Below are positions 9,582 through 17,073 of a stretch of 64,000 nt of DNA, piece after piece (the stretch's first letter is position 1; the number at the start of each line of letters is the position of its first letter). The notes below the pieces were generated by a model, which was not told the DNA's origin, made no database searches, and saw only the letters and a program-made list of their open reading frames with translations. The position numbers and the translations under genes were made by a program. This stretch comes from an uncultured bacterium (GTDB taxonomy: Bacteria > Desulfobacterota > Desulfovibrionia > Desulfovibrionales > Desulfovibrionaceae): the NCBI GenBank assembly GCA_905214305.1, contig CAJMLK010000001.1, positions 1 to 64,000 on the forward strand, given 5' to 3'.

Positions 9582-9723
9582 AAGAGCAGGCCCGCTTCGA
9601 AATGCTTCATATTGCAAAGGTTTCAGGCAGCCGCAAAAGGCAGTTTCGGCGGCATCCACGCAGCATTTGTGGCGGCTGCCGCCTTCGCGTCGGCAGCCCG
9701 GTTTCAAGGTGAAATTGCTCTGA
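9582..9723. repeat. Dispersed palindromic element (ATGCTTCAT subfamily)
   Basis: It shares GAAATGCTTCATATTGCAAAG, a GGCAG...CGGC stem and ATCCACGC with the copy at 38537-38687. Its right arm TTTCAAGGTGAAATTGCTCT is the usual element end. It lies in the 489-bp gap between the helicase fusion and the NlpC lipoprotein gene. Confidence 0.7.
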
Positions 9724-9746
9724 ACGCCGCTTCCCAAGATGCACAT

Positions 9747-9803
9747 GACCCCGCAGGGTGCGATTGCCACCAGCGCACTGCCCCACTGCGGGGTCTTTTT
9801 TTC
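9747..9803 (+). terminator. Intrinsic terminator after the EndoQ-UvrD gene
   Basis: GACCCCGCAG (9747-9756) pairs perfectly with CTGCGGGGTC (9786-9795), and a run of T residues follows. It is in the right orientation to end transcription of the helicase fusion. It sits downstream of the repeat, which would therefore be part of the transcript. Confidence 0.8.
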
Positions 9804-10042
9804 TGTGCTTGCGTCAGAATCCAGACGCAAGACCCGGCAGAACCTGCTGCTCAAACAGACCGATTTTTCTAAACAATCTCTACCCTTTGAAATAGCATCC
9901 CTTTTGCAGCACCAAAAACGGCTGGCACACATTATGCTTAACTAACAATGTGGGTTATAACGTATTTTGTCCTGTTGCCACGCATGGCAAGGGCTGCACA
10001 GAATAATCGTCGCCCGCCAGGGTATCTGTGCATGGGGCTGCA

Positions 10043-10540
10043 ATGAAAGGAATGACTGACATACATATCTTCCCAAAGCCGTGGGCGGCCTTGCTCATGC
10101 TTGCTTTTTTTCTGCTTGCAGGCTGCGGCATGCACCGACCGGTGGACCCAGGCCCGGCCCCGGAATCTGCGCACAAGGTCGTGCGCACGGCCTATGGCCA
10201 GATGGGGAAAAAGTACCGTTCCGGCGGCGCATCACCACAAAAGGGCTTTGACTGCTCGGGGCTTATCTGGTGGGTCTACAAGCAGAACGGCTACAAGGTT
10301 CCCCGTATTACCGTGGATCAGGCAAGGGCGGGATACGCCGTGCCCAAGGATCAGGCACGCCCAGGGGACATCGTGGTCTTTCGCACCGGCTCAAGCCCGC
10401 GTGGACTGCATACCGGCATCTACGCCGGAGGCGACAGCTTTATTCACAGTCCGCGCAGGGGAGAAAAGGTGCGGATGGAAAGCATGACCATCCCCTACTG
10501 GCGCAGCAAGCTCATTGCCGTACGGCGAGTGGTGCGCTGA
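10043..10540 (+). CDS. NlpC/P60 family lipoprotein, cell-wall peptidase
   Basis: This 165-residue protein has a lipoprotein signal peptide ending in the lipobox LLAGC, with C28 as the predicted lipidated residue. The NlpC/P60 domain carries the catalytic Cys in FDCSGLIWW (C71), His in GLHTGIY (H123) and the third residue H135 in FIHSP. Such enzymes cleave peptidoglycan stem peptides, here probably from the periplasmic face of a membrane. A GTG at 10028 is also in frame; the ATG at 10043 gives a more normal signal peptide. It appears to be a single-gene unit following the terminator at 9747-9803. Confidence 0.88.
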   Translation: MKGMTDIHIFPKPWAALLMLAFFLLAGCGMHRPVDPGPAPESAHKVVRTAYGQMGKKYRSGGASPQKGFDCSGLIWWVYKQNGYKVPRITVDQARAGYAVPKDQARPGDIVVFRTGSSPRGLHTGIYAGGDSFIHSPRRGEKVRMESMTIPYWRSKLIAVRRVVR

Positions 10541-11112
10541 CGCCACGGAAGCTCCACCGTCGCCCGGCTCCGATGTTTTCGCCACACCCGGAAAACCGCC
10601 ACTACGCTGAGTCCACAACGCGCAGCCAAAGAACCGGCCATCACGCCGAGGCCTCAAAGCGCAGCCCGTAACAGACGGGCGCGCCCTGCTCAGCATTCCG
10701 TATGCAGTTTTCCGTAACGGGGATTGCTGAGTGGTACTCACCCGCTGCCAGAATCGCGGGTAGCCTTCAGGCGGGAGTACGCAGGCCTGAAAACTCATGT
10801 CATTTCATGCGCTTTGACGATCATGCCTGCTGGCTGACAGGCTGTTGCAGTCCATTGCATCTGGGGCTATTGCCGGGCATTCCTTCACTCAATATCAGTA
10901 TTGCGCAATTTCCTTGCATGAAACCCACTTTTTTACCGCTTTTGCTTGCCATTATTATTGTTTTCGCGTAACCGGTGAGAAAATGCGCAGCGTAGTTTCT
11001 TTGTTGCGGTTACGATATCCCCCGCGCTCCCTGCTCTTTTTCCGGCAGACTTCTTTGGAGTCCGGTCAACAACGCAACAACATGAAAGATCACGCTCCGC
11101 ACAGGAGGAGAC
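10541..11112. other. 572-bp gap before the MerR-like gene
   Basis: I see no convincing gene, RNA or element copy here. Short open frames exist on both strands but have no ribosome binding site or recognisable sequence. The last 130 bp become AT-richer, run up to the AGGAGGAGAC site of the next gene, and probably hold its promoter. Confidence 0.4.
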
Positions 11113-11760
11113 ATGGCACGCAAAACTGTCATAAGTGAAAGCCTGCTGAGCATTGCGGACATATCCCGCCATTTTTCTCTCCCGGAATCCACAACCCGCT
11201 ATTACTGCAAGCGCTTTGCCGCCTTTATCCCCAGTGTGGGTGAAGGCCGAAGACGGCGCTACCGCCCCGAAACGCTTGACGTTATCGCCGCCATACTTGA
11301 ACAGATGCAAAAATCGCGCACGGCCGCTGCCGTGGAAGACGCTCTTGTGGCGCGCTTTCCGAGCAATGTTGTTGCCCTTGCTGCCAACGCACCGCTTCAG
11401 GCCATGCAGCCGCCGGCACAGGACTTTTTTCCGTCAGCAGCATTGCAGTTGATGGAGCGGCAGGCCACGGCCCTTGAAGGGATTGCGCAATTGCTGCACG
11501 CGGTTGTGGAACGACTGCCCGCACAGCCGGGTCAGGGGAGTGCCGCTTCCGGGCAAAATGCGGACTTGCGGCAAGAGCTTGATACATTGCGGATGTTGCT
11601 CCACTCTTCTGAAAAAACGCAACAGGCAGACCTGGAGCAGTTGCGGCAGTGGATGGGGCGCGTAATCCGCAGCAAAGGCACAAACGACTCCGCTGCTACA
11701 AAAAATGTTGAATCCGCACCAGTACAGGGAGAAAAATCTTCCGACTCCGGTCATGCGTAG
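11113..11760 (+). CDS. MerR-type helix-turn-helix protein with coiled-coil tail
   Basis: This 215-residue protein begins with an N-terminal MerR-like winged helix. LSIADISRHFSLPESTTRYY supplies the DNA-binding helices, and RRRRYRPETLDVIAAI completes the wing. The rest lacks any metal-binding Cys and ends in a helical, Gln/Leu-rich segment (about 155-190) likely to form a coiled coil for dimerisation. A strong AGGAGGAGAC site precedes the ATG. The neighbours give no clear target. It resembles MerR-family domains found in nucleoid or chromosome-related regulators, but the function is unknown. Confidence 0.75.
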   Translation: MARKTVISESLLSIADISRHFSLPESTTRYYCKRFAAFIPSVGEGRRRRYRPETLDVIAAILEQMQKSRTAAAVEDALVARFPSNVVALAANAPLQAMQPPAQDFFPSAALQLMERQATALEGIAQLLHAVVERLPAQPGQGSAASGQNADLRQELDTLRMLLHSSEKTQQADLEQLRQWMGRVIRSKGTNDSAATKNVESAPVQGEKSSDSGHA

Positions 11761-12308
11761 CTGACGCCAGCTTTCCTGCACCAGACTTTCTGCGCCAGCC
11801 TTCCGCCATCAGCCTTCGCCACCAGCAAGTCTGGCCTCGCAAAGCATAAAATCCCGCCTGCCCCAGCATCTTCTCCCCCTTCTGCTCTTCCAGACCTGTG
11901 CTTCCGGATATCCCGCCCATCATCAGCGACATATGCGGGTTTCAAGCCGTGCGCGTGACGAAAAACCTCGGCACAGTTCTTATGCATGCCCGTTACCCGG
12001 CTACATACTGTCGGGGGCAGTGCCCTTTGGGGCACTCGACTTCCCCCCCACCCGGCGAGTACTGGTACATACTGTGCCCTGCTCCGCACCGCCTTCCAAA
12101 TCTTCACGTGGCGTGCGCATGCCCCATATTTTTTGCTCAGCCTTGCAAAAAGCACCACGAGCGGCGCGCAGTTCACAAGCAAGGCAAAGCCCCCATGCAT
12201 TTTGGTATGCACGGGGGCTTTTAGCGCATTTTGACTTTGAAAAAGTGTAGATGTGCTGACGCTGCACCAACGTGCTACGCGCCACAACGGGACGTAAATT
12301 CAGCCTGA
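11761..12308. other. Non-coding gap after the MerR-like gene
   Basis: No credible protein is seen. The region holds a small hairpin (AGTGCCC/GGGCACT near 12018-12037) and the terminator-like structure at 12186-12222. Long open frames on the minus strand lack start signals and look accidental. Confidence 0.4.
12186..12222 (+). terminator. Terminator-like hairpin
   Basis: AAAGCCCCC (12186-12194) and GGGGGCTTT (12213-12221) form the base of the stem, extended by TGCAT/ATGCA. A short T-run follows on the plus strand, and the A-run on the other side gives weak bidirectional potential. It is more than 400 bp past the MerR-like gene, so it may end an unannotated transcript. Confidence 0.65.
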
Positions 12309-12455
12309 AGCATTTTCGCTTTTAGAATGCCTGTTCTCAATGCTTGCAAGACGCCCGCTCCGTCGTTTAACCGCGCAGGCAAACTGCGCTTGCGTCTCCG
12401 AGGCGGGCGGCTGCTCCCGCAACCACCGGAGCAATTTCAAAGAGAAGCTGCTCTA
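12309..12455. repeat. Dispersed palindromic element, near-complete copy
   Basis: This copy has the GAAGCATTTT...GAATGCCTGTTCTCAATGC left arm, the GCGCAGGCAAACTGCGC middle hairpin and the right arm AGCAATTTCAAAGAGAAGCTGCTCTA. A further degraded stretch with TTCTCAAAG and TTAACCGCGC continues to about 12600. It lies downstream of, and convergent with, the dsbA-like gene. Confidence 0.75.
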
Positions 12456-12686
12456 AAACCGGATTTTTTCGGCGGCGTGCAAATTCTGAGCATCCAGATT
12501 CTCAAAGCTGGCCTCGGCACTTAACCGCGCTGTGAATTGCACTTGTACCTTTGCGTCGGGCACTGCGCTGACAGGGTATGCGCGGCTGCCCCTTTTTGGG
12601 CTTGGTCTTCATGCTTCAGCTTTGCCAGATTTGGGCAAAACGCCCACGCGTGCTGCAAGATTTTTGTTTGCACTCGCCACGGCACA

Positions 12687-13517
12687 TTATTTGGCGGACT
12701 TGCTGTCTGCCTGATTTTTAGCCATATCCACCGCTCTCTTGAAAAGATCGGGCGGCAGAGCGCCTCGTATGACCAGGTCATTGACCAGAAAATACGGTGT
12801 TCCTTCCACACCCAATTTCTGCGCGTCCTGCTGATCTTCTTCCATAATGTCAGAGATTTTTTTGCTGTGAACGTCTTTAGCAAGGCGTTTCATGTCTACG
12901 CCAAGGTCCTGGGCGGTTTTTTTCAAAAAAGGTTCACCTTCGGTCACCAGACGGTTTCTGTCAGCAAAAAGCGCGTCATGAAACTTCCAGGCCTTGTCTT
13001 CGCTCTGCTGGGCCACAGCAAGAAAATATCTGGACGCGATACTGGCCGGACCTTTTTCATCCAGCGGCAGATTTTTGAACACCAGGCTAACATCCTTGCC
13101 ATACTCTTTCAGTATCCCGCTTACCGTGCCCGCGGCCTGCTGGCAGAAATGGCAGGTAAAGTCAGAAAAGGCCACAATGCGCACCTTGGCGTTTTTGGAA
13201 CCGAGCACCGGGCGGCCTTCCAGCTTGACCGGCTTGGGCGTTTTCATTTCCTGGCTCCACTGCGCCTCAAGACTGCGCTGACGGCGCAGATTTGACCCCT
13301 GCTGCGCGGCATCAAGCACAGCCTCGCTGTGCCTGCGCAACACGTCAATGACAAGATCGGGCCGTTCCTGAAAAATCTTTTCCAGCAGCTGCGGCAGATT
13401 TTCTTCAGTCACCTGAACCGTGGCGGCCTGAGCGCGTTGCTCCGTAGCGGCTGCCCAACCAAAAAATATCATCAGGGCCAGAAGGGCCAGTGCCCCGCTT
13501 TTTTTCAATACAGTCAT
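12687..13517 (-). CDS. DsbA-family thiol:disulfide protein, exported
   Basis: This 276-residue protein has an N-terminal signal or anchor (LALLALMIFFGWAAA, residues 10-25). A helical segment (35-95) is followed by a thioredoxin-fold DsbA domain with active site FTCHFC (C122, C125) and a cis-Pro loop GTPYF near the C-terminus. This arrangement is typical of the periplasmic DsbA/BdbD/DsbG-like group that forms or isomerises disulfides. The ATG at 13517 follows GACAGGAATTTTT; an upstream in-frame start adds only eight residues. It lies 20 bp after the receiver gene in the same direction, so the two are probably one operon. Confidence 0.88.
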   Translation of the reverse strand: MTVLKKSGALALLALMIFFGWAAATEQRAQAATVQVTEENLPQLLEKIFQERPDLVIDVLRRHSEAVLDAAQQGSNLRRQRSLEAQWSQEMKTPKPVKLEGRPVLGSKNAKVRIVAFSDFTCHFCQQAAGTVSGILKEYGKDVSLVFKNLPLDEKGPASIASRYFLAVAQQSEDKAWKFHDALFADRNRLVTEGEPFLKKTAQDLGVDMKRLAKDVHSKKISDIMEEDQQDAQKLGVEGTPYFLVNDLVIRGALPPDLFKRAVDMAKNQADSKSAK

Positions 13518-13537
13518 AAAAATTCCTGTCGCGTCTA

Positions 13538-13945
13538 TCAAGACGGCTTATTGATGTCGCCCTGCTCTGCCTCAAGCCGACATTGCGTTGCGGCATCTTC
13601 AATTTTAAACAGCAGTTCATCCAGGTCAACGGGCTTCATCAAATACCCGAAAGCCCCTTCGCTCATGGCCTGCACGGCCAACTGCATATCGGCATGGCCG
13701 GAAAGAAGAATAACCTGCGTACAGGGCCAGAGCCTGTGAATTTTCTGCAGGGCGCTCATGCCGTCCATAACGGGCATTTTCACATCCATAATAACAACAT
13801 GATACGCCGTGTCTTCCATTGCGTTGAGGGCCAGTTGCCCATTGGCAGCCGTGGCGCATTCATAGCCCCGGCGGCCCAGACGCTTTGCCAGGATGCGGGT
13901 GACTTCTTCCTCGTCATCAACCAGAAGGATCTTTTTAAAGCCCAT
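13538..13945 (-). CDS. Stand-alone response-regulator receiver domain
   Basis: This 135-residue protein is a single receiver domain with no output domain. The acidic pair D10/D11, the phospho-acceptor D54 in VVIMDVKMP, S82 in LLSGHAD and K104 in YLMKPVD are all present. Such CheY-like proteins relay phosphate or act through protein contacts. No kinase is encoded in the window. It is the first gene of a short minus-strand unit with the DsbA-like gene, and divergent from parA across a roughly 300-bp region that also carries parS. Confidence 0.88.
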   Translation of the reverse strand: MGFKKILLVDDEEEVTRILAKRLGRRGYECATAANGQLALNAMEDTAYHVVIMDVKMPVMDGMSALQKIHRLWPCTQVILLSGHADMQLAVQAMSEGAFGYLMKPVDLDELLFKIEDAATQCRLEAEQGDINKPS

Positions 13946-14073
13946 ACACGCCTACCATCATGTTCAATATTTACATCAACTTTTTCATTTTACCCTGCAA
14001 ACGCCTAGGGGGGCAAGGCTCCGGCCGTGAATTTTTCACTTTTTTTAGTTTAGCATCTCATTTTTTTTACACC

Positions 14074-14102
14074 TTGACGGTACACGCTCTCTCTTTTAAT
14101 AA
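14074..14102 (+). promoter_or_regulatory. Possible sigma-70 promoter upstream of parA
   Basis: TTGACG (14074-14079) is followed after 17 bp by TAATAA (14097-14102) in T-rich surroundings. The -35 box is good and the -10 box is weak. It lies about 140 bp before parA, with parS in the leader. Confidence 0.35.
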
Positions 14103-14133
14103 CTACACAATGTGCTGACGTGTTTTTTACAAA

Positions 14134-14149
14134 TGTTTCATGTGAAACT
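14134..14149. promoter_or_regulatory. parS centromere site
   Basis: TGTTTCATGTGAAACT matches the bacterial consensus TGTTTCACGTGAAACA at 14 of 16 positions and keeps both half-sites GTTTCA and TGAAAC. It lies about 95 bp before parA, as expected for a site bound by the ParB encoded at 15916. Confidence 0.85.
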
Positions 14150-14243
14150 TTCAAAACAACAGGCACGTCACACGGCCTGTCTGCCTTGAAAACACCGGTG
14201 GACGGCAATTTTACACCACTGCCCTTTCGGCGGGGAGGCTTTC

Positions 14244-15032
14244 ATGGCTCGCATTATTTCCATTGCCAACCAAAAAGGCGGCGTGGGCAAAACCACCACG
14301 GCCATCAACCTGTCCGCGGCGCTGGCCGTTATGGAAAAAAAGGTTCTGCTTGTTGACTGTGATCCACAGGCCAACAGCACCAGCGGTCTTGGCCTGCAGC
14401 AGGAAAACCTGCACGGCGACCTGTACAATACGTTTTATGAGCCGGAACAGGTGCGCCAGAATATCGCCAAAAGCCGGTCGCCGTTTCTGGACATCCTGCC
14501 GGCCAGCACAAACCTTGTGGCCGTTGAGCTGGAACTTGTGGACAAGATGGCTCGCGAATTTTATCTGGATCAATGCCTCAAGGCCATTCAGCAGGACTAT
14601 GAATATATCATTCTTGACTGCCCGCCTTCGCTGGGCCTGCTTACGCTCAATGCCCTGTGCGCCTCAAGAGAGCTGCTCATTCCACTGCAGTGCGAATTTT
14701 TTGCGCTCGAAGGCATCGTCAAGCTGCTGCAGACCTATGAACAGGTGAAAAAGCGGCTCAACCCCGAGCTGTCGCTGCTGGGCGTTGTGCTGACCATGTA
14801 CGACACGCGCAACCGCCTTACGCGCGAAGTAAAAAACGAAGTGCGGCGCTGTTTTCCCGACCATCTTTTTGAAACGGTCATCCCGCGTAACGTACGCCTT
14901 TCTGAAGCCCCGAGCCACGGCAAATCCATCATCCACTACGACATCAAGTCCAAGGGTGCGGACGCCTATCTCGGCCTGTCCAAGGAAGTTGTGCTCCGGC
15001 GGCCCTCAAAAAAGAGCACCGTGCTGCAATAG
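14244..15032 (+). CDS. parA: Chromosome-partitioning ATPase ParA (Soj)
   Basis: This 262-residue protein is a MinD/ParA-type ATPase. It has the deviant Walker A KGGVGKTT (11-18), VLLVDCDPQANSTSGLG just after it, and YIILDCPPSLGLLTLNAL as Walker B. There is no N-terminal DNA-binding domain, which is the chromosomal Soj form. It binds nucleoid DNA as an ATP dimer and is cleared by ParB-parS to drive origin segregation. GGGGAGG precedes the ATG. The parS site and a possible promoter lie upstream. The partner parB is on the same strand 0.9 kb away, with an inverted gene and a repeat element in between. Confidence 0.95.
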   Translation: MARIISIANQKGGVGKTTTAINLSAALAVMEKKVLLVDCDPQANSTSGLGLQQENLHGDLYNTFYEPEQVRQNIAKSRSPFLDILPASTNLVAVELELVDKMAREFYLDQCLKAIQQDYEYIILDCPPSLGLLTLNALCASRELLIPLQCEFFALEGIVKLLQTYEQVKKRLNPELSLLGVVLTMYDTRNRLTREVKNEVRRCFPDHLFETVIPRNVRLSEAPSHGKSIIHYDIKSKGADAYLGLSKEVVLRRPSKKSTVLQ

Positions 15033-15071
15033 GCAGCCATGCAAAGAACACGCTGCGCCCTGGAACAGCAA

Positions 15072-15097
15072 AACCCGCAGACATGATGCCTGCGGGC
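15072..15097 (+). terminator. Hairpin after parA
   Basis: CCCGCAG and CTGCGGG form a stem around a nine-base loop directly after parA. The following GCTCTGGTTG is not a good T-run, so termination would be weak or factor-dependent. Confidence 0.4.
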
Positions 15098-15125
15098 TCT
15101 GGTTGAAAAAATACTGGCGAGGGCC

Positions 15126-15275
15126 TAGAGCAGATTAACTTTGAGAATATACATTCTCAAAGTTTAAGGCACGCTCACTTCGGCGTTTAACCGCGCAGAT
15201 AAACTGCGCTTACGCCTCCGTAGCGAACGCCTGCTCACGCAGCCGCCAGAGCAATTTCAAAGTGAAATTGCTCTA
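15126..15275. repeat. Dispersed TA-flanked palindromic element, complete 150-bp copy
   Basis: This reference copy runs from TAGAGCA to TGCTCTA. It has a left hairpin (ACTTTGAGAAT/ATTCTCAAAGT, 15137-15162), a middle hairpin GCGCAG/CTGCGC and a perfect right hairpin AGAGCAATTTCA/TGAAATTGCTCT (15248-15274). It has no coding capacity. Its last three bases supply the TAG stop codon of the minus-strand gene that ends at 15273. Confidence 0.85.
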
Positions 15276-15680
15276 GTCGGCCCTGGGTGTGGTATGCTCC
15301 ACCGCCACATGATCGCGGAAATGTTTTTTTCTCACTGTCGTACCGCAGCATTTGCACAAAAAAACAAGCAGCCCCCCGATATTGGCATTGGTCAGCAAAA
15401 AAGGCTGCGCAGGATCATCCCGCCAATCATCGGTTTTAGCGCCGCAATGGGGACAGGCCACGTCGGGCGCGTAGGGATACTTGAAATCCCAGTACTGCAA
15501 AAGCTGGTCAAAGCCCTTGAGAGGGGCTTCTGCCTGAACAAGAGGCTCGTCAGCCGGGCGGCATTTTATGTGGCTGCGAATCTTTGGCTCGATTTGTTGC
15601 CAAAGCTTGTAAGAAAGCTGCACAGCTTCCACATTGCCTTTGGCGTCAGTGACATAGCGTAGTTCGGGATGCTCAAACAT
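15273..15680 (-). CDS. Zinc-ribbon protein with antitoxin-like N-terminus
   Basis: This 135-residue protein is not assigned to a known family. The N-terminus (ELRYVTDAKGNVEAVQLSYKLWQQIEPKI) resembles the start of Phd/YefM-like antitoxin-type proteins, where a similar pattern precedes a helical DNA-binding unit. The C-terminal half carries CPHCG (C76, C79) and CKCC (C109, C111, C112), a likely zinc ribbon. AAAGGACAGG precedes the chosen ATG; a longer frame extends upstream but overlaps the parB leader. It is inverted between parA and parB. Its TAG stop codon is formed by the end of the adjacent repeat. No toxin gene lies beside it. Confidence 0.65.
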   Translation of the reverse strand: MFEHPELRYVTDAKGNVEAVQLSYKLWQQIEPKIRSHIKCRPADEPLVQAEAPLKGFDQLLQYWDFKYPYAPDVACPHCGAKTDDWRDDPAQPFLLTNANIGGLLVFLCKCCGTTVRKKHFRDHVAVEHTTPRAD

Positions 15681-15915
15681 TGACCTGTCCTTTTGCTTGC
15701 CTGCGGCACGGCCGGGCGCTGGCATGGGGCCGCAACAAATGCGACGTGATGCCCCGGCGGCGCGCGCCGGGAAAAGATTATGACCGTGGTATGCCACAGG
15801 TTGCCGTGCCACGAACCCCCTTGTCAAGGCTCCTGACAGGACAAAGCGATTTTGATGCTGAAACAGCAACCGAAGGCGTCCGGATGCGGACGCGAGAACA
15901 TATGAGGTGATACGT

Positions 15916-16833
15916 ATGAGCGGCAACAAAAAGGGATTGGGAAGAGGTCTGGACGCGCTTTTTGGCGGTTCTGAGCCTAAACGCGAACAGGAGGCGGCAA
16001 GCAGCACCCTGCCCGTTTCTTCTTTGCGCCCCAACCCGGGGCAGCCCCGCAGGCATTTTGACGAAGACGCCCTGCGCGAACTGGCGGCTTCCATCAAGGC
16101 GCAGGGTATTATCCAGCCTTTGCTGGTGCGCCCTCTTGCAGGTGGTGAAACCTACCAGATTGTGGCCGGTGAGCGCCGCTGGCGGGCCGCACAAATGGCG
16201 GGCCTTGACCATGTGCCCGTATACGTTCGGGAGTTGAGCGACAAAGAGGTCATGGCCGCAGCACTTATTGAAAACCTGCAGCGTGAAGACCTGAACCCCA
16301 TCGAAGAGGCCGAAGCTCTTCAGGCACTGCGTGAGGCGCTGGATCTCACACAGGAAGAACTGGCTGCCCGGCTTGGCAAAAGCCGCCCTGCCGTGGCCAA
16401 TGCCCTGCGCCTGCTGCAGCTCAGCCCTGCCGCGCGTGAAGACCTGCAGGCCGGGCGCATCAGCGCCGGGCATGCCCGCTGCCTTCTGGGTATTGACGAT
16501 CCTTCCGCCGCCGAGGCACTGCGCCTGCGGATTCAGAGCCACGGCATGACCGTGCGTGAAGCTGAAGACGCCGCAGCCTTCTGGCGCGGCAACTCTGCCC
16601 TGCCCTGGCTGGAAGAAGAAGAAAAGCAGACCCGCAAGCCCGCACCGCAAAAAATTTCGCGCAAGAAAAGTCCGGCCTTCAAGGTTCTGCAAAAAGACCT
16701 GAGCAGCGCCCTTGGCTGTGCCGCCAAGATCAGCGGCGACGAAAACGCCGGGCGTATCTCGCTGAACTATGCCAACAAGCAGGAGCTGGATGCACTGCTG
16801 GAAAAATTCGGCGTGGCCCTTGAAGCCCAATAA
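15916..16833 (+). CDS. parB: Chromosome-partitioning protein ParB
   Basis: This 305-residue protein begins with the ParB start KKGLGRGLDALFGG. The N-terminal CTPase domain follows, with NPGQPRRHFDEDALRELAAS, IVAGERRWRAAQMAGL and ALIENLQREDLNPIEEAEAL. The helix-turn-helix comes next (TQEELAARLGKSRPAVANALRLLQL). A Lys-rich linker and C-terminal dimerisation segment complete it. It loads on parS (14134-14149) and spreads to organise the origin region. GAGGTGATACGT precedes the ATG; a GTG three codons upstream is less likely. A terminator follows at 16950. Confidence 0.95.
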   Translation: MSGNKKGLGRGLDALFGGSEPKREQEAASSTLPVSSLRPNPGQPRRHFDEDALRELAASIKAQGIIQPLLVRPLAGGETYQIVAGERRWRAAQMAGLDHVPVYVRELSDKEVMAAALIENLQREDLNPIEEAEALQALREALDLTQEELAARLGKSRPAVANALRLLQLSPAAREDLQAGRISAGHARCLLGIDDPSAAEALRLRIQSHGMTVREAEDAAAFWRGNSALPWLEEEEKQTRKPAPQKISRKKSPAFKVLQKDLSSALGCAAKISGDENAGRISLNYANKQELDALLEKFGVALEAQ

Positions 16834-16949
16834 GTACATGCTGCCTTGAACCGGCGCCAACGGCCGCAACGGAATGCGGATGGCAATAAGCGCATTGCGC
16901 GCGTGCCTATGAAACTCATTCAAAATCCGCATTGCGCATGACAGCAATC

Positions 16950-16986
16950 AGGCCCCGCACGGGATTATCCCGCCGGGGCCTGTTTT
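16950..16986 (+). terminator. Intrinsic terminator after parB
   Basis: AGGCCCCG at 16950 pairs with CGGGGCCT ending at 16981, with an inner GGGA/TCCC stem, and TGTTTT follows. It is placed to end parB transcription and lies before the convergent rsmB-like gene. Confidence 0.7.
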
Positions 16987-17073
16987 GACAAAATTATTCG
17001 TGGCTTATGACAAATATCGTTCAAGCGCGCTACCTGTCGAAAAAAATCCGCATTCCCTGCGCGCCGCCGGTTT

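Noticed and set aside
10720..10800. Possible tRNA-like fold in the gap before the MerR-like gene
   Set aside because: No T-loop consensus or acceptor stem could be formed.
11751..12287. 178-residue minus-strand open frame after the MerR-like gene
   Set aside because: It has no ribosome binding site, runs across the terminator-like hairpin and has no recognisable domain.
15126..15275. CRISPR array or REP-only interpretation of the repeats
   Set aside because: Copies are dispersed, not arrayed with spacers, and their fixed 150-bp length and TA ends fit a MITE-like element better than simple REP sequences.
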